IMG/VR virus record: IMGVR_UViG_3300042938_000662 | Span: 1-43,792 of that record | Direction: 5' to 3' (one strand) | Source: a virus | Length of the DNA: 43,792 nucleotides | Shown here: one piece after another, positions 1-7,310 of the stretch | Numbering within the stretch: position 1 is the first letter of the stretch | Layout: every line of letters starts with the position of its first letter | The notes under the pieces: generated by a model | The model's input: the letters and a program-made list of their open reading frames with translations, nothing else | What the model was told of the DNA's origin: nothing | Databases searched by the model: none | Program-made: the position numbers and the translations under genes

Positions 1-2
1 AA

Positions 3-326
3 ATGAAGGCAATTTACCTATCGATTGGGATGATGAGTGCATTATTATCAAATAACTCCTATTCGCAAAAACTAGAACAAACAGTAAAAACAGAATTACC
101 TTGTTATAATACACAAGAACTCTTTAAGAGTCTCAGAGAGAAATTTAAAGAATTACCCTTACTAACAGGAAAAACAGATGATGACGCAAACTCAACAATG
201 AGTGTTTGGTTGAATCCTATAGAGAATGACTGGACAATAGTTGCAACTAAGAAAGATTTAAGCTGTGTTGTAGGATCAGGCACTGATATGAAAATAATTC
301 CGACCAGAAAAGGAACAAATATATGA
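3..326 (+). CDS. secreted hypothetical protein, 107 aa
   Basis: I do not recognise the family. Residues 1-21 look like a Sec signal peptide (Lys2, hydrophobic core, cleavage after SYS). The mature part is about 86 aa and has two cysteines (C34, C88) that could form a disulfide after export. The stop overlaps the ATG of the next gene (ATGA at 323-326), so the two are probably translationally coupled and may act together in the periplasm. The gene begins two bases into the window, so its promoter is not visible and a start further upstream cannot be excluded. Confidence 0.7.
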   Translation: MKAIYLSIGMMSALLSNNSYSQKLEQTVKTELPCYNTQELFKSLREKFKELPLLTGKTDDDANSTMSVWLNPIENDWTIVATKKDLSCVVGSGTDMKIIPTRKGTNI

Positions 327-1057
327 TTAAAAAACTAATAGCAATACTAGCATTAGTAACAAGTAGTGCATATGCTGATCCTACATTTACAGCGCAGGCT
401 TGGTTAGTAGCAGATAGTAATGGCAAAGTGCTCGAAGGCTCTAATATGACAGAGGTTCGTAGTATCGCAAGTATTACTAAACTAATGACTGCTATGGTTG
501 TATTAGACAGTGGCCAATCACTAACTGAAATCATTCCAAAAAAACTTTATAACAAACAGCTAACTAGGGAAACATTGATTGATTTAGCTATTGTTAAAAG
601 TGATAACAATGCCGCTAAGATGTTATGTGATTATTACCCCGGCGGGTACAATAACTGTATAGAAGCAATGAATCAAAAAGCAATAGCATTACAAATGATT
701 AACTCAACATTCACTGATCCAACTGGAAGATTTCATACCAATGTCAGCACAGCACATGATTTGATTAAGTTAGTATATGCGGCAAGCACATATCCGTTGA
801 TTGTTCATGCAAGTAATATGGATGCAGTTCGTTGGCCATTAACTAAGAAGAAAACTGTTGAGTTTAAAAACACAAACAGTCTAGTTGGTCACGGTTATAA
901 GTTCTTAGTCAGCAAGACAGGATTTATTAACAAAGCAGGAGGTTGTATCGTTATGATGATTGATACTGCAAATGGAATCAGGACCGTAGTCTTGTTGGGT
1001 TCAAAGAATACTAAAACACGTATTCCTGAAGCAAAGATGCTATCAATGCTTTATTGA
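323..1057 (+). CDS. secreted D-alanyl-D-alanine carboxypeptidase/endopeptidase (peptidase S11, PBP7-like)
   Basis: Predicted periplasmic serine peptidase acting on peptidoglycan peptide stems. A signal peptide covers residues 1-18 (cleavage AYA|D). All three penicillin-binding-protein active-site motifs are present in order: SITK at 50-53 (S50 nucleophile, K53), SDN at 93-95 and KTG at 198-200. At 244 aa it holds only the catalytic domain and lacks the C-terminal beta domain and membrane-anchoring helix of larger S11 enzymes, so it is closest to soluble PBP7/PbpG-type DD-endopeptidases. It is coupled to the secreted protein upstream. Likely roles are remodelling host wall crosslinks during infection or helping lysis. 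The S11 assignment is firm; carboxypeptidase versus endopeptidase is not decided. Its 3' end overlaps the convergent gene by 7 nt. Confidence 0.88.
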   Translation: MIKKLIAILALVTSSAYADPTFTAQAWLVADSNGKVLEGSNMTEVRSIASITKLMTAMVVLDSGQSLTEIIPKKLYNKQLTRETLIDLAIVKSDNNAAKMLCDYYPGGYNNCIEAMNQKAIALQMINSTFTDPTGRFHTNVSTAHDLIKLVYAASTYPLIVHASNMDAVRWPLTKKKTVEFKNTNSLVGHGYKFLVSKTGFINKAGGCIVMMIDTANGIRTVVLLGSKNTKTRIPEAKMLSMLY

Positions 1058-2106
1058 TTGCGTTCAGGGAACCAATCAGTCAGTACACCCTCACGATCTA
1101 AATCACTAGTGATACAATGTAATCCACCATCCCAAAAATAACGATGACGGAAGTTGCACACGTGAGGTGTGATACCGTGTCTGCTAAAAGCATCAAATGC
1201 TTTTTGATTATATCCATTGACAATAACATTCTTCTTGTCAACCACAATCATATTCACATCAAATACACTTTCTTCAACATAACCAACCCAATGATCCATC
1301 CATTGTTCAACATAGTTGGTAAAGTCTTCGTTTAATTCTTCTCCGGGTACCCACCACTTGCCTCTGTTCTTTTCTTTTAGATGATACCAACCATGCATTT
1401 TATGCCAAGATTCATTTGGTAGATATATAACTTCCCAGTCTGGAAAAGCACCACTATAACTGATACTTCCCTCAATACTTAAAATTAATCCAGGTACTAC
1501 CGGGCAAAAGGTACCATCGGTGTGACCACCTGTATTAGCCACGTGAACTCTATAGTTAGGTAATATGTTAGACAATCTAGCTTGGATTCTTTTTATTTCT
1601 TCTGTGTCAGTTACATCTTCAAACGTGCCAATCACCAAGTCTTTACCGATACGTGATATCATTGCACCATTACTATAATGGTTAATTTTGTCTTGCACTC
1701 CACGTATACCTGTAACAAACGCATTTTCTACTTTGTTACCTTGATTTAAAACATGTTTTTTTATACTGTTTGCCCATGATAGCGGTTCCGAATAAAATGT
1801 CTCACCTAACATTATAGTGTGGTCTCTTGGTTGCATAAAGTTAGGCTTACTTATAGATTTATCCTTTTTTATGTTATCGTATGCACACTCAATCGCAACC
1901 GATATATCAGGTCGTACAATTTCTACATTGAAACTTTTTAATAACGTTATTAGTTTTTGATAATCTTCTTCAGTTTCTTCTGCAATCTTATAAAATACTT
2001 TACGAACCTTTTCGTTTTTAATGTAATCATATAGTTCGGGAGGATACGATATACCTACTGCCATTGCTTTTAACTGGTCCCAATGTTGATAAACTGAATA
2101 CGTCAT
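1051..2106 (-). CDS. amidinotransferase / guanidino-group-modifying enzyme (GATM-like)
   Basis: Member of the amidinotransferase/arginine deiminase superfamily, which attacks the guanidino carbon of arginine with a cysteine. The motif GGHTDGTFC followed by PGLIL (around residues 193-209) resembles the histidine motif of glycine amidinotransferase, and GGLHCITSD near the C-terminus carries the likely nucleophile C331. An MQPRD motif lies near residue 91. I chose the ATG at 2106 (351 aa) rather than the TTG at 2121, because this ATG overlaps the stop of the preceding reading frame as ATGA (2106-2103). Domain length fits glycine amidinotransferases. The acceptor substrate cannot be read from sequence; arginine deiminase or dimethylarginine hydrolase activity remains possible. 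Confidence 0.82.
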   Translation of the reverse strand: MTYSVYQHWDQLKAMAVGISYPPELYDYIKNEKVRKVFYKIAEETEEDYQKLITLLKSFNVEIVRPDISVAIECAYDNIKKDKSISKPNFMQPRDHTIMLGETFYSEPLSWANSIKKHVLNQGNKVENAFVTGIRGVQDKINHYSNGAMISRIGKDLVIGTFEDVTDTEEIKRIQARLSNILPNYRVHVANTGGHTDGTFCPVVPGLILSIEGSISYSGAFPDWEVIYLPNESWHKMHGWYHLKEKNRGKWWVPGEELNEDFTNYVEQWMDHWVGYVEESVFDVNMIVVDKKNVIVNGYNQKAFDAFSRHGITPHVCNFRHRYFWDGGLHCITSDLDREGVLTDWFPERNQ

Positions 2107-2195
2107 AGTGTATCTGGCCAATCTCTAAAAAGTGCATGTTGTATATTGCCGCTGACAAATTGATTGAAACTCTTGTGCTTAGTTTCTAAGTCACC
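2103..2195 (-). other. out-of-frame C-terminal continuation of the DUF6614-like gene
   Basis: Read in the -1 frame relative to the upstream gene, this segment encodes 30 residues beginning GDLETKHKSF and ending ALFRDWPDTL, then TGA. The end resembles the FALYRDFPD-type C-terminus I recall for DUF6614 proteins. The TGA overlaps the ATG of the amidinotransferase gene (ATGA), the spacing used for most neighbouring genes. Both facts suggest that this frame is, or recently was, translated. No classical X XXY YYZ slippery heptamer is visible at the junction, so an indel is at least as likely as programmed slippage. Confidence 0.6.
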
Positions 2196-2404
2196 TCCAT
2201 CTGAGCCATTCCATTAAATTCCATCATAATATGCCATTCAGGCAAGTTCTCAATACTACGGAATCCCATCTTACATCTAGTGATACGATATGATTCCATT
2301 TTCTTTTCCAATACAAGGTGATCTAAGAATTGCTTCATATTGTTAACCCATTGTAGGTCGGGTATGTCTTCTGACTTGTCACACCAAATGTGATATATAT
2401 CCAT
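2186..2404 (-). CDS. DUF6614-like protein, N-terminal portion (frame breaks early)
   Basis: The 72-aa frame starts MDIYHIWCDK and contains a YRITRCKMGF stretch and a WHIMMEFNGMAQ stretch, which I recall from the DUF6614 family (about 100 aa, function unknown). The frame stops right after AQMEVT, but the -1 frame continues with a typical family C-terminus (2195-2103). Joining the frames after the GAG codon at 2197-2195 gives a 100-residue protein of normal family length. The start ATG overlaps the stop of the preceding gene (TAATG). Either the sequence has a 1-nt error, or the gene is a recent pseudogene, or it uses -1 frameshifting. The family name is from memory. Confidence 0.6.
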   Translation of the reverse strand: MDIYHIWCDKSEDIPDLQWVNNMKQFLDHLVLEKKMESYRITRCKMGFRSIENLPEWHIMMEFNGMAQMEVT

Positions 2405-2829
2405 TATAAAGTTCCTAATATTTCAAAACCCTGTAAATTTAACATATAGGGTTCAATCGATTCAAAATACAGAAATCGATAGCCTCGATTTCTATACATA
2501 GCACATTCAGTTTGTAAACTACGTAAACCTATTCTTGACTTAGGATTACTATAAGTCCAAGCGTGATGGTCTATTACAATATTCTTATCATCCCAAATGC
2601 GATACATACTCCAGGCTATTAATTTTTCTTGTTCATAATAACCGAACACCTCAGTATTCGGAATTGTGAATCTACCGGGTATCATCGGCATCACACTTTT
2701 AAATTTTTTATATAAGCAGTATTGTTTATAAACTCTATTTATTTCGTCTATTGGTATTGGATCTAACAAGTGTGCTTCTAAAGTAACACTGTATGTAGTT
2801 TTTGTTAAATCTATCCGTCCAAATTTCAT
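2404..2829 (-). CDS. GNAT-like acetyltransferase-fold protein, 141 aa
   Basis: Likely an N-acetyltransferase-fold protein. The central beta-strand pair (EVFGYYEQEKLIAWSMYR), a following strand (NIVIDHHAWTY), then an IGLRSL helix start and a late strand (YRFLYFESIEP) follow GNAT topology. The canonical Q/R-x-x-G-x-G/A acetyl-CoA loop is not clear, so activity is uncertain. It overlaps the DUF6614-like gene by one base and belongs to the same minus-strand run. A TATAAATA sequence lies just upstream (2834-2841), but it coincides with the last codons of the preceding gene. Confidence 0.5.
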   Translation of the reverse strand: MKFGRIDLTKTTYSVTLEAHLLDPIPIDEINRVYKQYCLYKKFKSVMPMIPGRFTIPNTEVFGYYEQEKLIAWSMYRIWDDKNIVIDHHAWTYSNPKSRIGLRSLQTECAMYRNRGYRFLYFESIEPYMLNLQGFEILGTL

Positions 2830-2832
2830 TAA

Positions 2833-3330
2833 CTATTTATATCGCCAAGTAACTACTGAATCTAATTCTTCCTGTGACCAATGGTTGTAATATCCCTTCT
2901 CACGGATCTTGTCACTTGCTTCATTGAGTTTATCTAGTTTAGATACTAGTAGCAATCCACATTCACCAAAGTTCATCTTAACTCCGTTGACATATTCAAC
3001 ACAGTCAGGATGATCTTCTAGTGCTACATAGTTACGTGGCATTAAGAAACTCTCATTATACACTTTAACTAACTCTGCCAATGCATCAGGCTGAATCATC
3101 TTGTGGTCAAAGTAGATAACAATAACATCTTTATCTTCTAGTTTACTTAGGTTTTGTTCTACCGTTGCAGGAATAATATCATGCGGAGAATAAACAATCT
3201 CTATTTTGTTGTTGATTCTTGCCTGTCTGGCATATGGGCAAGGAGGCCAGTTGCCTAATAAAGGATTAGGAGTTTCAACAAACTCTTTTATCCAAACAGT
3301 TAGTTTTTCTACAATATCTGCATAGTTCAT
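2833..3330 (-). CDS. conserved hypothetical protein, 165 aa
   Basis: I do not recognise the family with certainty. Visible features are an N-terminal helix (residues 1-20), a NWPPCPYARQARIN motif around residues 27-40 that recalls cysteine-containing CPxA-type motifs, alternating strands (DVIVIYFDH) and a C-terminal Trp-rich end. The start ATG overlaps the upstream stop (ATGA at 3330-3327), consistent with translational coupling in the 5.1-2.1 kb run. Nothing assigns a reaction. Confidence 0.6.
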   Translation of the reverse strand: MNYADIVEKLTVWIKEFVETPNPLLGNWPPCPYARQARINNKIEIVYSPHDIIPATVEQNLSKLEDKDVIVIYFDHKMIQPDALAELVKVYNESFLMPRNYVALEDHPDCVEYVNGVKMNFGECGLLLVSKLDKLNEASDKIREKGYYNHWSQEELDSVVTWRYK

Positions 3331-3596
3331 TCAATAGCCCTTTCATACAAGCTAGCATCACGTTTAGGAACATAATCGATTCCCGGTATAGGACTGAAAT
3401 CTTTAACTAATTCCTGTTTCATCTCATCACCATATTTCAATGTAATATAGCTGAATGTCTGTTTGTGCTTATCATTCATTCCTATGATTAGATATTGATA
3501 CCATCTCATTTTCTCATCAATGATTTTTTTGATGATTTGGTCATTTAGTATGTCATCAAAGTTATTGTTTTCACGGTAAAAAGTATAGTACTTCAT
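3327..3596 (-). CDS. hypothetical protein, 89 aa
   Basis: I do not recognise this gene. The protein is mostly charged and aromatic with no membrane segment or zinc motif. I chose the ATG at 3596 (MKYYTFYREN) because it shares its A with the stop of the preceding gene (TAATG), the usual junction here; a start four codons upstream at 3608 is possible. The 3' end overlaps the next gene as ATGA. Confidence 0.55.
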   Translation of the reverse strand: MKYYTFYRENNNFDDILNDQIIKKIIDEKMRWYQYLIIGMNDKHKQTFSYITLKYGDEMKQELVKDFSPIPGIDYVPKRDASLYERAIE

Positions 3597-3805
3597 TATT
3601 TTTTCCACAGTATAAAGTTTATGTAATCGGATTCAGTTTCAAAGTAAAAATCATATAGTCCACCATCACGTCCCGCAGGAACTTGACAATCATACCCCCA
3701 GTCAAATTCACAGTTTCGCTCACACCATTCAATGACTGGTTTTAACTGACCATAGCCAATCGTTATTTCAGTTTTGTACTGGGTATTTGGTGACACTGAC
3801 TCCAC
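3596..3805 (-). CDS. small hypothetical protein, up to 69 aa
   Basis: The product contains a WCERNCEFDWGYDC stretch with three cysteines and a C-terminal DFYFETESDYINFILW segment; I cannot name it. The frame has no ATG start. GTG at 3805 is the furthest upstream, but GTG at 3796 has a better-placed AAAGG ribosome site and is preferred, giving about 66 aa. It overlaps the dCMP deaminase gene by 29-38 nt. Confidence 0.5.
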   Translation of the reverse strand: MESVSPNTQYKTEITIGYGQLKPVIEWCERNCEFDWGYDCQVPAGRDGGLYDFYFETESDYINFILWKK

Positions 3806-4271
3806 CCTTTTGTAAAAAATCTATTCCAGCTTCATCTCTATATGTATCTCTATAAAACACACTTTTAATACCTGACTGAAAAATCATCTTAGCACAATGA
3901 ATACACGGTGCAGTCGTAACAAATAACGTAGCATCTTCGCTAGATTCCGTACTACCGGACACTTTAGCGATTGCGTTACTTTCAGCGTGAAGCACTTCAT
4001 CTTTAGTGACCAAGCGAAATCTACGATTTGATTCTACTGCTTTGTCATATTCTTCGTATGGATACAACTCTCCGTCCCAGTTATCGCCGGGCATGTATTC
4101 TTTGTATTCACAAGTGTTATCCCATCCAGTTGGCATACCGTTGTATCCATAACTTAGAATACGATTATCTTTCACAATAACTGCGCCCACTTGTCTGCGA
4201 ATTGCACTAGATAAGTTGCTGGTACGTTCTGCAACGTCCATGTAATAATCAATAAACTTTTGTTTCATCAT
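3768..4271 (-). CDS. deoxycytidylate (dCMP) deaminase
   Basis: Zinc-dependent deaminase that converts dCMP to dUMP and so feeds phage dTTP synthesis. The catalytic signatures are HAE at 95-97 (zinc ligand H95, proton shuttle E97) and PCIHC at 122-126 (zinc ligands C123, C126). Early residues SSAIRRQVGAVIV and SYGYNGMPTG are typical of phage and bacterial dCMP deaminases. Residues 53-90 hold a longer Cys- and acid-containing insert (CEYKEYMPGDNW), also usual in this family. At 167 aa it is full length. The start lies within the 3' end of the alpha/beta hydrolase gene (23-nt overlap). The assignment is firm. Confidence 0.9.
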   Translation of the reverse strand: MMKQKFIDYYMDVAERTSNLSSAIRRQVGAVIVKDNRILSYGYNGMPTGWDNTCEYKEYMPGDNWDGELYPYEEYDKAVESNRRFRLVTKDEVLHAESNAIAKVSGSTESSEDATLFVTTAPCIHCAKMIFQSGIKSVFYRDTYRDEAGIDFLQKGGVSVTKYPVQN

Positions 4272-5115
4272 TGCAATATTCTATAATAAACTTACGTGTT
4301 GTAGCACAATCATTTTCCCACATTGAAAAATGTGTGCTGTTTGGTATACTAACTATCTGTGTATCTGGAAATAAACTTAGTAATAAACCTTGGCCCGAAA
4401 TGGGTGTTTCAACTTCATACTCACTTATCATAGCCAATATTGGTTTTGTAAGTGATATATTTTTTGGATCAAATCCATTTGACTTATTCAATATCCAATA
4501 GTTATGTCTATCATTTATCATTAATCCAGGAACACGCCAGTTGCCATTGTTATAACTTGTATTAGTCACTAGTATTTCAGTTAATGCTTCTTCCCAGTTA
4601 GGTAGTCTATTTGACTTTGGTATAATCTTCTCGCTAATCTCTTTCAATCTTTTTTGTTTTAGTATTTCAATGTTAGTCTCAAAAAAATCAATATCAGGTA
4701 AATATTCATTCATTTCTTTATTCACTATATTTGGACCTATCAATATTACTTTATCAAAGTAACCATGTTCAGCAGAACACAATGCTACCGGAGTAGTAGA
4801 TGAAAATCCAACAATCGTTTTTGATTTATATTTTTTAGTTAATAAGTCAGTCACATCATTCACTTGTTTAGCATAACCCATTCTATCATATGAATAAAAC
4901 TCTGTTGATTTACCGTACCCGATCGGGTCAAATAGTATTACATCAATACCTGCTTCAACAAAGTATTCACTATGTGTCTTCCCTTCAGGTAACTTAAAGT
5001 CCCAAAATCCTCTAGGACTAATGCTTTGCCCGGGCAATATGAACAATAGATGATTATTGCTGGACTCAGAGTACCGTTTAAAATACGTACCGTTTATATA
5101 TCGTTCATCAATCAT
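4249..5115 (-). CDS. alpha/beta hydrolase, 288 aa
   Basis: Alpha/beta-hydrolase fold protein of unknown substrate. The oxyanion-side LPGQSISP motif follows strand 3, a FDPIGYGKS motif (62-70) matches the DxxGxGxS of the family, the nucleophile elbow is GFSST at 103-107 (S105) and the catalytic histidine is probably H262 in NSTHFSMWE. The acid is likely E232 or E234 in SEYEVETP. The elbow ends in Thr instead of the usual Gly, which is tolerated in some families. No signal peptide is present, so it acts in the cytoplasm. The start overlaps the upstream stop (ATGA). Confidence 0.78.
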   Translation of the reverse strand: MIDERYINGTYFKRYSESSNNHLLFILPGQSISPRGFWDFKLPEGKTHSEYFVEAGIDVILFDPIGYGKSTEFYSYDRMGYAKQVNDVTDLLTKKYKSKTIVGFSSTTPVALCSAEHGYFDKVILIGPNIVNKEMNEYLPDIDFFETNIEILKQKRLKEISEKIIPKSNRLPNWEEALTEILVTNTSYNNGNWRVPGLMINDRHNYWILNKSNGFDPKNISLTKPILAMISEYEVETPISGQGLLLSLFPDTQIVSIPNSTHFSMWENDCATTRKFIIEYCNDETKVY

Positions 5116-5351
5116 TTAACATAAAACTTCTTAATATGTGCTACGGCAGACTCATTGGGTAATACAAGTAGCACATGATTTGGTTCGCTATACTTTTTGC
5201 AAAAAGCTTGACCTAAATTAATTTCACCTTTGATTTGTTCGAACAGAAACTCTTTGCAAAAATCTTCTAATTCTTGTTCAGTAATACTAAAATCTTTTTG
5301 TCCTTTACCTAGACTTTGTAAGTCTAGTTGCTTTACCATATTATCAAACAT
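5112..5351 (-). CDS. small hypothetical protein, 79 aa
   Basis: Unrecognised. The frame is open to 5468, but the part above 5351 overlaps a well-supported gene in another frame. The ATG at 5351 lies one base after that gene's stop (TAA 5355-5353) and is chosen as start. The product is helical and acidic in the middle (EQELEDFCKEF), with two cysteines and no membrane segment. It ends in ATGA overlap with the hydrolase gene. Confidence 0.55.
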   Translation of the reverse strand: MFDNMVKQLDLQSLGKGQKDFSITEQELEDFCKEFLFEQIKGEINLGQAFCKKYSEPNHVLLVLPNESAVAHIKKFYVK

Positions 5352-5352
5352 A

Positions 5353-5892
5353 TTAATCCCACAAAGCTCTGTAATATTTACCAAACAATTCAAGTCCTTC
5401 TTGGATACGGTCTTCGTGTAACTGATGACCTTCAGCATCATACCAATGTGCATCAGGATTTTTATCAACCATCTGATATGTGGGTTCTATTTTACCTGTC
5501 ACTGGATTGGGGAATGTCTTATCACTTTTAATCCAATCATAGTCACTTTTACCATGATGATATTTGTCACTATAATCATCTACTGTAAGTTGTTGAAAGG
5601 ACCAAATCATTTTGTCTAATATAACATCCCATTTTTTTGCGGCTATTTCCCAAGATTCTTCGTGTGTTTCTTTATAGAAATCAAAACTCTCTTGGTCACT
5701 CCAATCTTCACCACCAACGTCCTCTACTATTCCACCTGGTACACCATGCTTTGTAGCTTTAAGTTGTAGTAGTGCTGGATAAATAATGTGTGCAAGAGTG
5801 TGATCAAAACTCCATGTATCAAACTTATCGATTTGAATATCAATTTTTCTTCTATTACCCTTTTTAGGAAAGGGCCCAATCTTAACTTTCAT
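5353..5892 (-). CDS. conserved phage hypothetical protein, 179 aa
   Basis: Looks like a widespread but uncharacterised protein of marine and freshwater T4-like phages. Typical segments are the basic N-terminus MKVKIGPFPKKG, an FDTWSFDHTLAHIIYPALLQL helix rich in aromatics, and a C-terminal LELFGKYYRALWD. It contains many His, Trp and acidic residues but no clear metal-binding pattern. The start overlaps the preceding stop (ATGA at 5892-5889). Function is unknown. Confidence 0.7.
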   Translation of the reverse strand: MKVKIGPFPKKGNRRKIDIQIDKFDTWSFDHTLAHIIYPALLQLKATKHGVPGGIVEDVGGEDWSDQESFDFYKETHEESWEIAAKKWDVILDKMIWSFQQLTVDDYSDKYHHGKSDYDWIKSDKTFPNPVTGKIEPTYQMVDKNPDAHWYDAEGHQLHEDRIQEGLELFGKYYRALWD

Positions 5893-6239
5893 TCTTTTTC
5901 CTTAACACTACCATCAACAAATACTAACATTTCTTCATTATGTTGTACTATGGCGTATTTTATATTCTTATATTTTTGTGCCAATCGTGCTAACTCACCT
6001 AATGTTTTACCTTGACATATGAACGTATTTGCTTCATACTCGTACAGATACATCATATCATTGGTACATTCAACAAACAGTTTATCAATAGTTGGCTTAG
6101 ATTCTTCATCTAAATCAATCAAAATCCCTTGCGCTTTAGCTTCCTTGTAAATCAAATGACGAATGCGATATGCAAATACTGATTCACCTACGTAAAAACC
6201 AATAACAAACACAACCAACAAAATGAGAATTTCAAACAT
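5889..6239 (-). CDS. single-pass membrane protein, 116 aa
   Basis: Residues 2-24 (FEILILLVVFVIGFYVGESV) form one transmembrane helix at the N-terminus. The remaining about 90 residues are a soluble domain with mixed strands (YLYEYEANTFICQGKTLGEL; IKYAIVQHNEEMLVFVDG), probably in the cytoplasm since positive residues (RIRHLIYK) follow the helix. The family is unknown to me. It sits 6 nt downstream of the MazG-like gene. Confidence 0.6.
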   Translation of the reverse strand: MFEILILLVVFVIGFYVGESVFAYRIRHLIYKEAKAQGILIDLDEESKPTIDKLFVECTNDMMYLYEYEANTFICQGKTLGELARLAQKYKNIKYAIVQHNEEMLVFVDGSVKEKE

Positions 6240-6245
6240 AGTAGA

Positions 6246-6527
6246 TTATTTAGTAATAGTTAGATTAGACCATTGTTTTAGTTTTTGAAACTTTGCTTTT
6301 TTAGCTTCTTTAAGGCCTTGTGTAGTCACACCTACCTTGTTATCCACAAGTAACTCAATCATTGCTTGCAAGTCTCCTATTTCTTTTTGTAATCGTTCCA
6401 TATTAGTAACGTTCATACCTTCCATCATTTGGTCAGGTCCAAATCTAAAACACTTGCTAACCTCTACAATAACCTCAGCACATTCTTCTTGTAGAATGGT
6501 CAGTATTTCTTTCGTATCATCATTCAT
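6246..6527 (-). CDS. MazG-like nucleotide pyrophosphohydrolase, 93 aa
   Basis: All-alpha NTP pyrophosphohydrolase-type protein expected to hydrolyse (d)NTPs or an alarmone to monophosphates. The metal-binding pattern is visible as EECAE at 14-18 and EIGD at 49-52, matching ExxE and ExxD with suitable spacing. Length fits the short single-domain phage type, which differs from two-domain bacterial MazG. Phage MazG proteins have been proposed to adjust nucleotide pools or host stress signalling; which applies here is not visible. The start overlaps the 3' end of the small membrane protein gene by 8 nt. Confidence 0.72.
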   Translation of the reverse strand: MNDDTKEILTILQEECAEVIVEVSKCFRFGPDQMMEGMNVTNMERLQKEIGDLQAMIELLVDNKVGVTTQGLKEAKKAKFQKLKQWSNLTITK

Positions 6528-6687
6528 ACCAAACTCCTAACTTATCAGTTATATATAAAAAAACTATTGCAAAATTAACTGCAAAAACTAATCCATCCAT
6601 ATAATATATCCATCTAGCCTTTAATGTGTAATCAGTGTTTACTAACAAGTAGCCAAAGAACATCATTGCAAGAAAATTCAATGTCAT
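6520..6687 (-). CDS. small two-helix membrane protein, 55 aa
   Basis: A short gene filling the space between the cupin-like and MazG-like genes. It begins MTLNFLAMMFFGYLLV and has two hydrophobic helices (about residues 3-16 and 33-46) separated by a basic loop. The ATG overlaps the cupin-like gene stop (ATGA at 6687-6684) and its own stop overlaps the MazG-like start, so its position in the coupled chain is exact. I know no family for it. Confidence 0.6.
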   Translation of the reverse strand: MTLNFLAMMFFGYLLVNTDYTLKARWIYYMDGLVFAVNFAIVFLYITDKLGVWYE

Positions 6688-7199
6688 TTAGTTTTCCTAT
6701 TCGCTTTACTCATAACATATTTTTCGTGATAGGGTTTCCAATCAGTTAGATAATGTTCGTGTTTTACCCACCGATCTCTACCTGTTCTTGTTTTAGTTAA
6801 GAAACCCCACTCACGTTCTTGTGGTCCCATAAAGAATAATGTAGTAGCACTAGTACCTTCATCAAGTTCAAGCCAGTGATACTCTCCTGCATTACGTTTG
6901 ATAATACTGCCTGGACCTCGCCAAGTTTGAAACTCGGTAATCATTTTACCTTCGTTATTAAAGACAGGTGTGTGTTCCCAGTAACCACCTTTCAATACGA
7001 CTGTCATATAACCCCAGGGATGGTCGTGCATAATAGGGTCGTCACTACGAACAATTTTGTGTAGTGTGACATTGAAGGGGAACCAAGTACGGTCTTTTAA
7101 GAACAAATAGTAACGGTGCATATAATCTAAACCTGTCCTACGATCAGGGATTAAACGATAACGACCTAGTTTGTTCATAATCTTGTGAAATAAACTCAT
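6684..7199 (-). CDS. cupin-like phage protein, 171 aa
   Basis: Probable cupin-fold protein. Residues 55-72 read PIMHDHPWGYMTVVLKGG, matching the H-x-H...G core of cupin motif 1 (H58, H60), with E75 following; motif 2 is represented by H108 in AGEYHWLEL. The pattern would hold one metal ion. Similar proteins are frequent in T4-like aquatic phages and are uncharacterised. It is the first gene of the 7199-1051 run. An AGGAG ribosome site (7206-7210) and a sigma70-type promoter (7223-7251) lie directly upstream. Confidence 0.68.
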   Translation of the reverse strand: MSLFHKIMNKLGRYRLIPDRRTGLDYMHRYYLFLKDRTWFPFNVTLHKIVRSDDPIMHDHPWGYMTVVLKGGYWEHTPVFNNEGKMITEFQTWRGPGSIIKRNAGEYHWLELDEGTSATTLFFMGPQEREWGFLTKTRTGRDRWVKHEHYLTDWKPYHEKYVMSKANRKTK

Positions 7200-7222
7200 T
7201 ACAATCTCCTATGCTATGTAAT

Positions 7223-7251
7223 ATTATAACATATAACTGATTTAAAAGCAA
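7223..7251 (-). promoter_or_regulatory. sigma70-type promoter, extended -10, for the 7199-1051 operon
   Basis: On the minus strand a TTGCTT -35 (7246-7251), a 17-nt spacer and a perfect TATAAT -10 (7223-7228) preceded by TG one base upstream (extended -10). A ribosome site AGGAG follows about 12 nt after the -10 and leads into the cupin-like gene. It sits just after a hairpin terminator, so it should begin a new transcription unit. Confidence 0.7.
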
Positions 7252-7265
7252 GAAATACATGTGGG

Positions 7266-7289
7266 AAAAGGGTGATTAATCACCCTTTT
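7266..7289 (-). terminator. rho-independent terminator (perfect palindrome)
   Basis: A perfect 24-nt palindrome: arm AAAAGGGTGA, centre TTAA, then the complementary arm TCACCCTTTT. It lies 22 nt after the stop of the 7571-7311 gene and before the next promoter. With a U-rich 3' arm it should stop minus-strand transcription; being symmetric it could also work on the plus strand. Confidence 0.75.
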
Positions 7290-7310
7290 CTTCGTCATCT
7301 CATTAAGAGA

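Noticed and set aside
2834-2841. TATAAATA before the GNAT-like gene
   Set aside because: It is made by the final codons and stop of the preceding gene (Tyr-Lys-stop) and sits only 4 nt before the start, so there is no independent support as a late promoter.
4271-4501. Plus-strand frame within the hydrolase gene
   Set aside because: Shadow of the minus-strand alpha/beta hydrolase; no ribosome site and no sensible protein.
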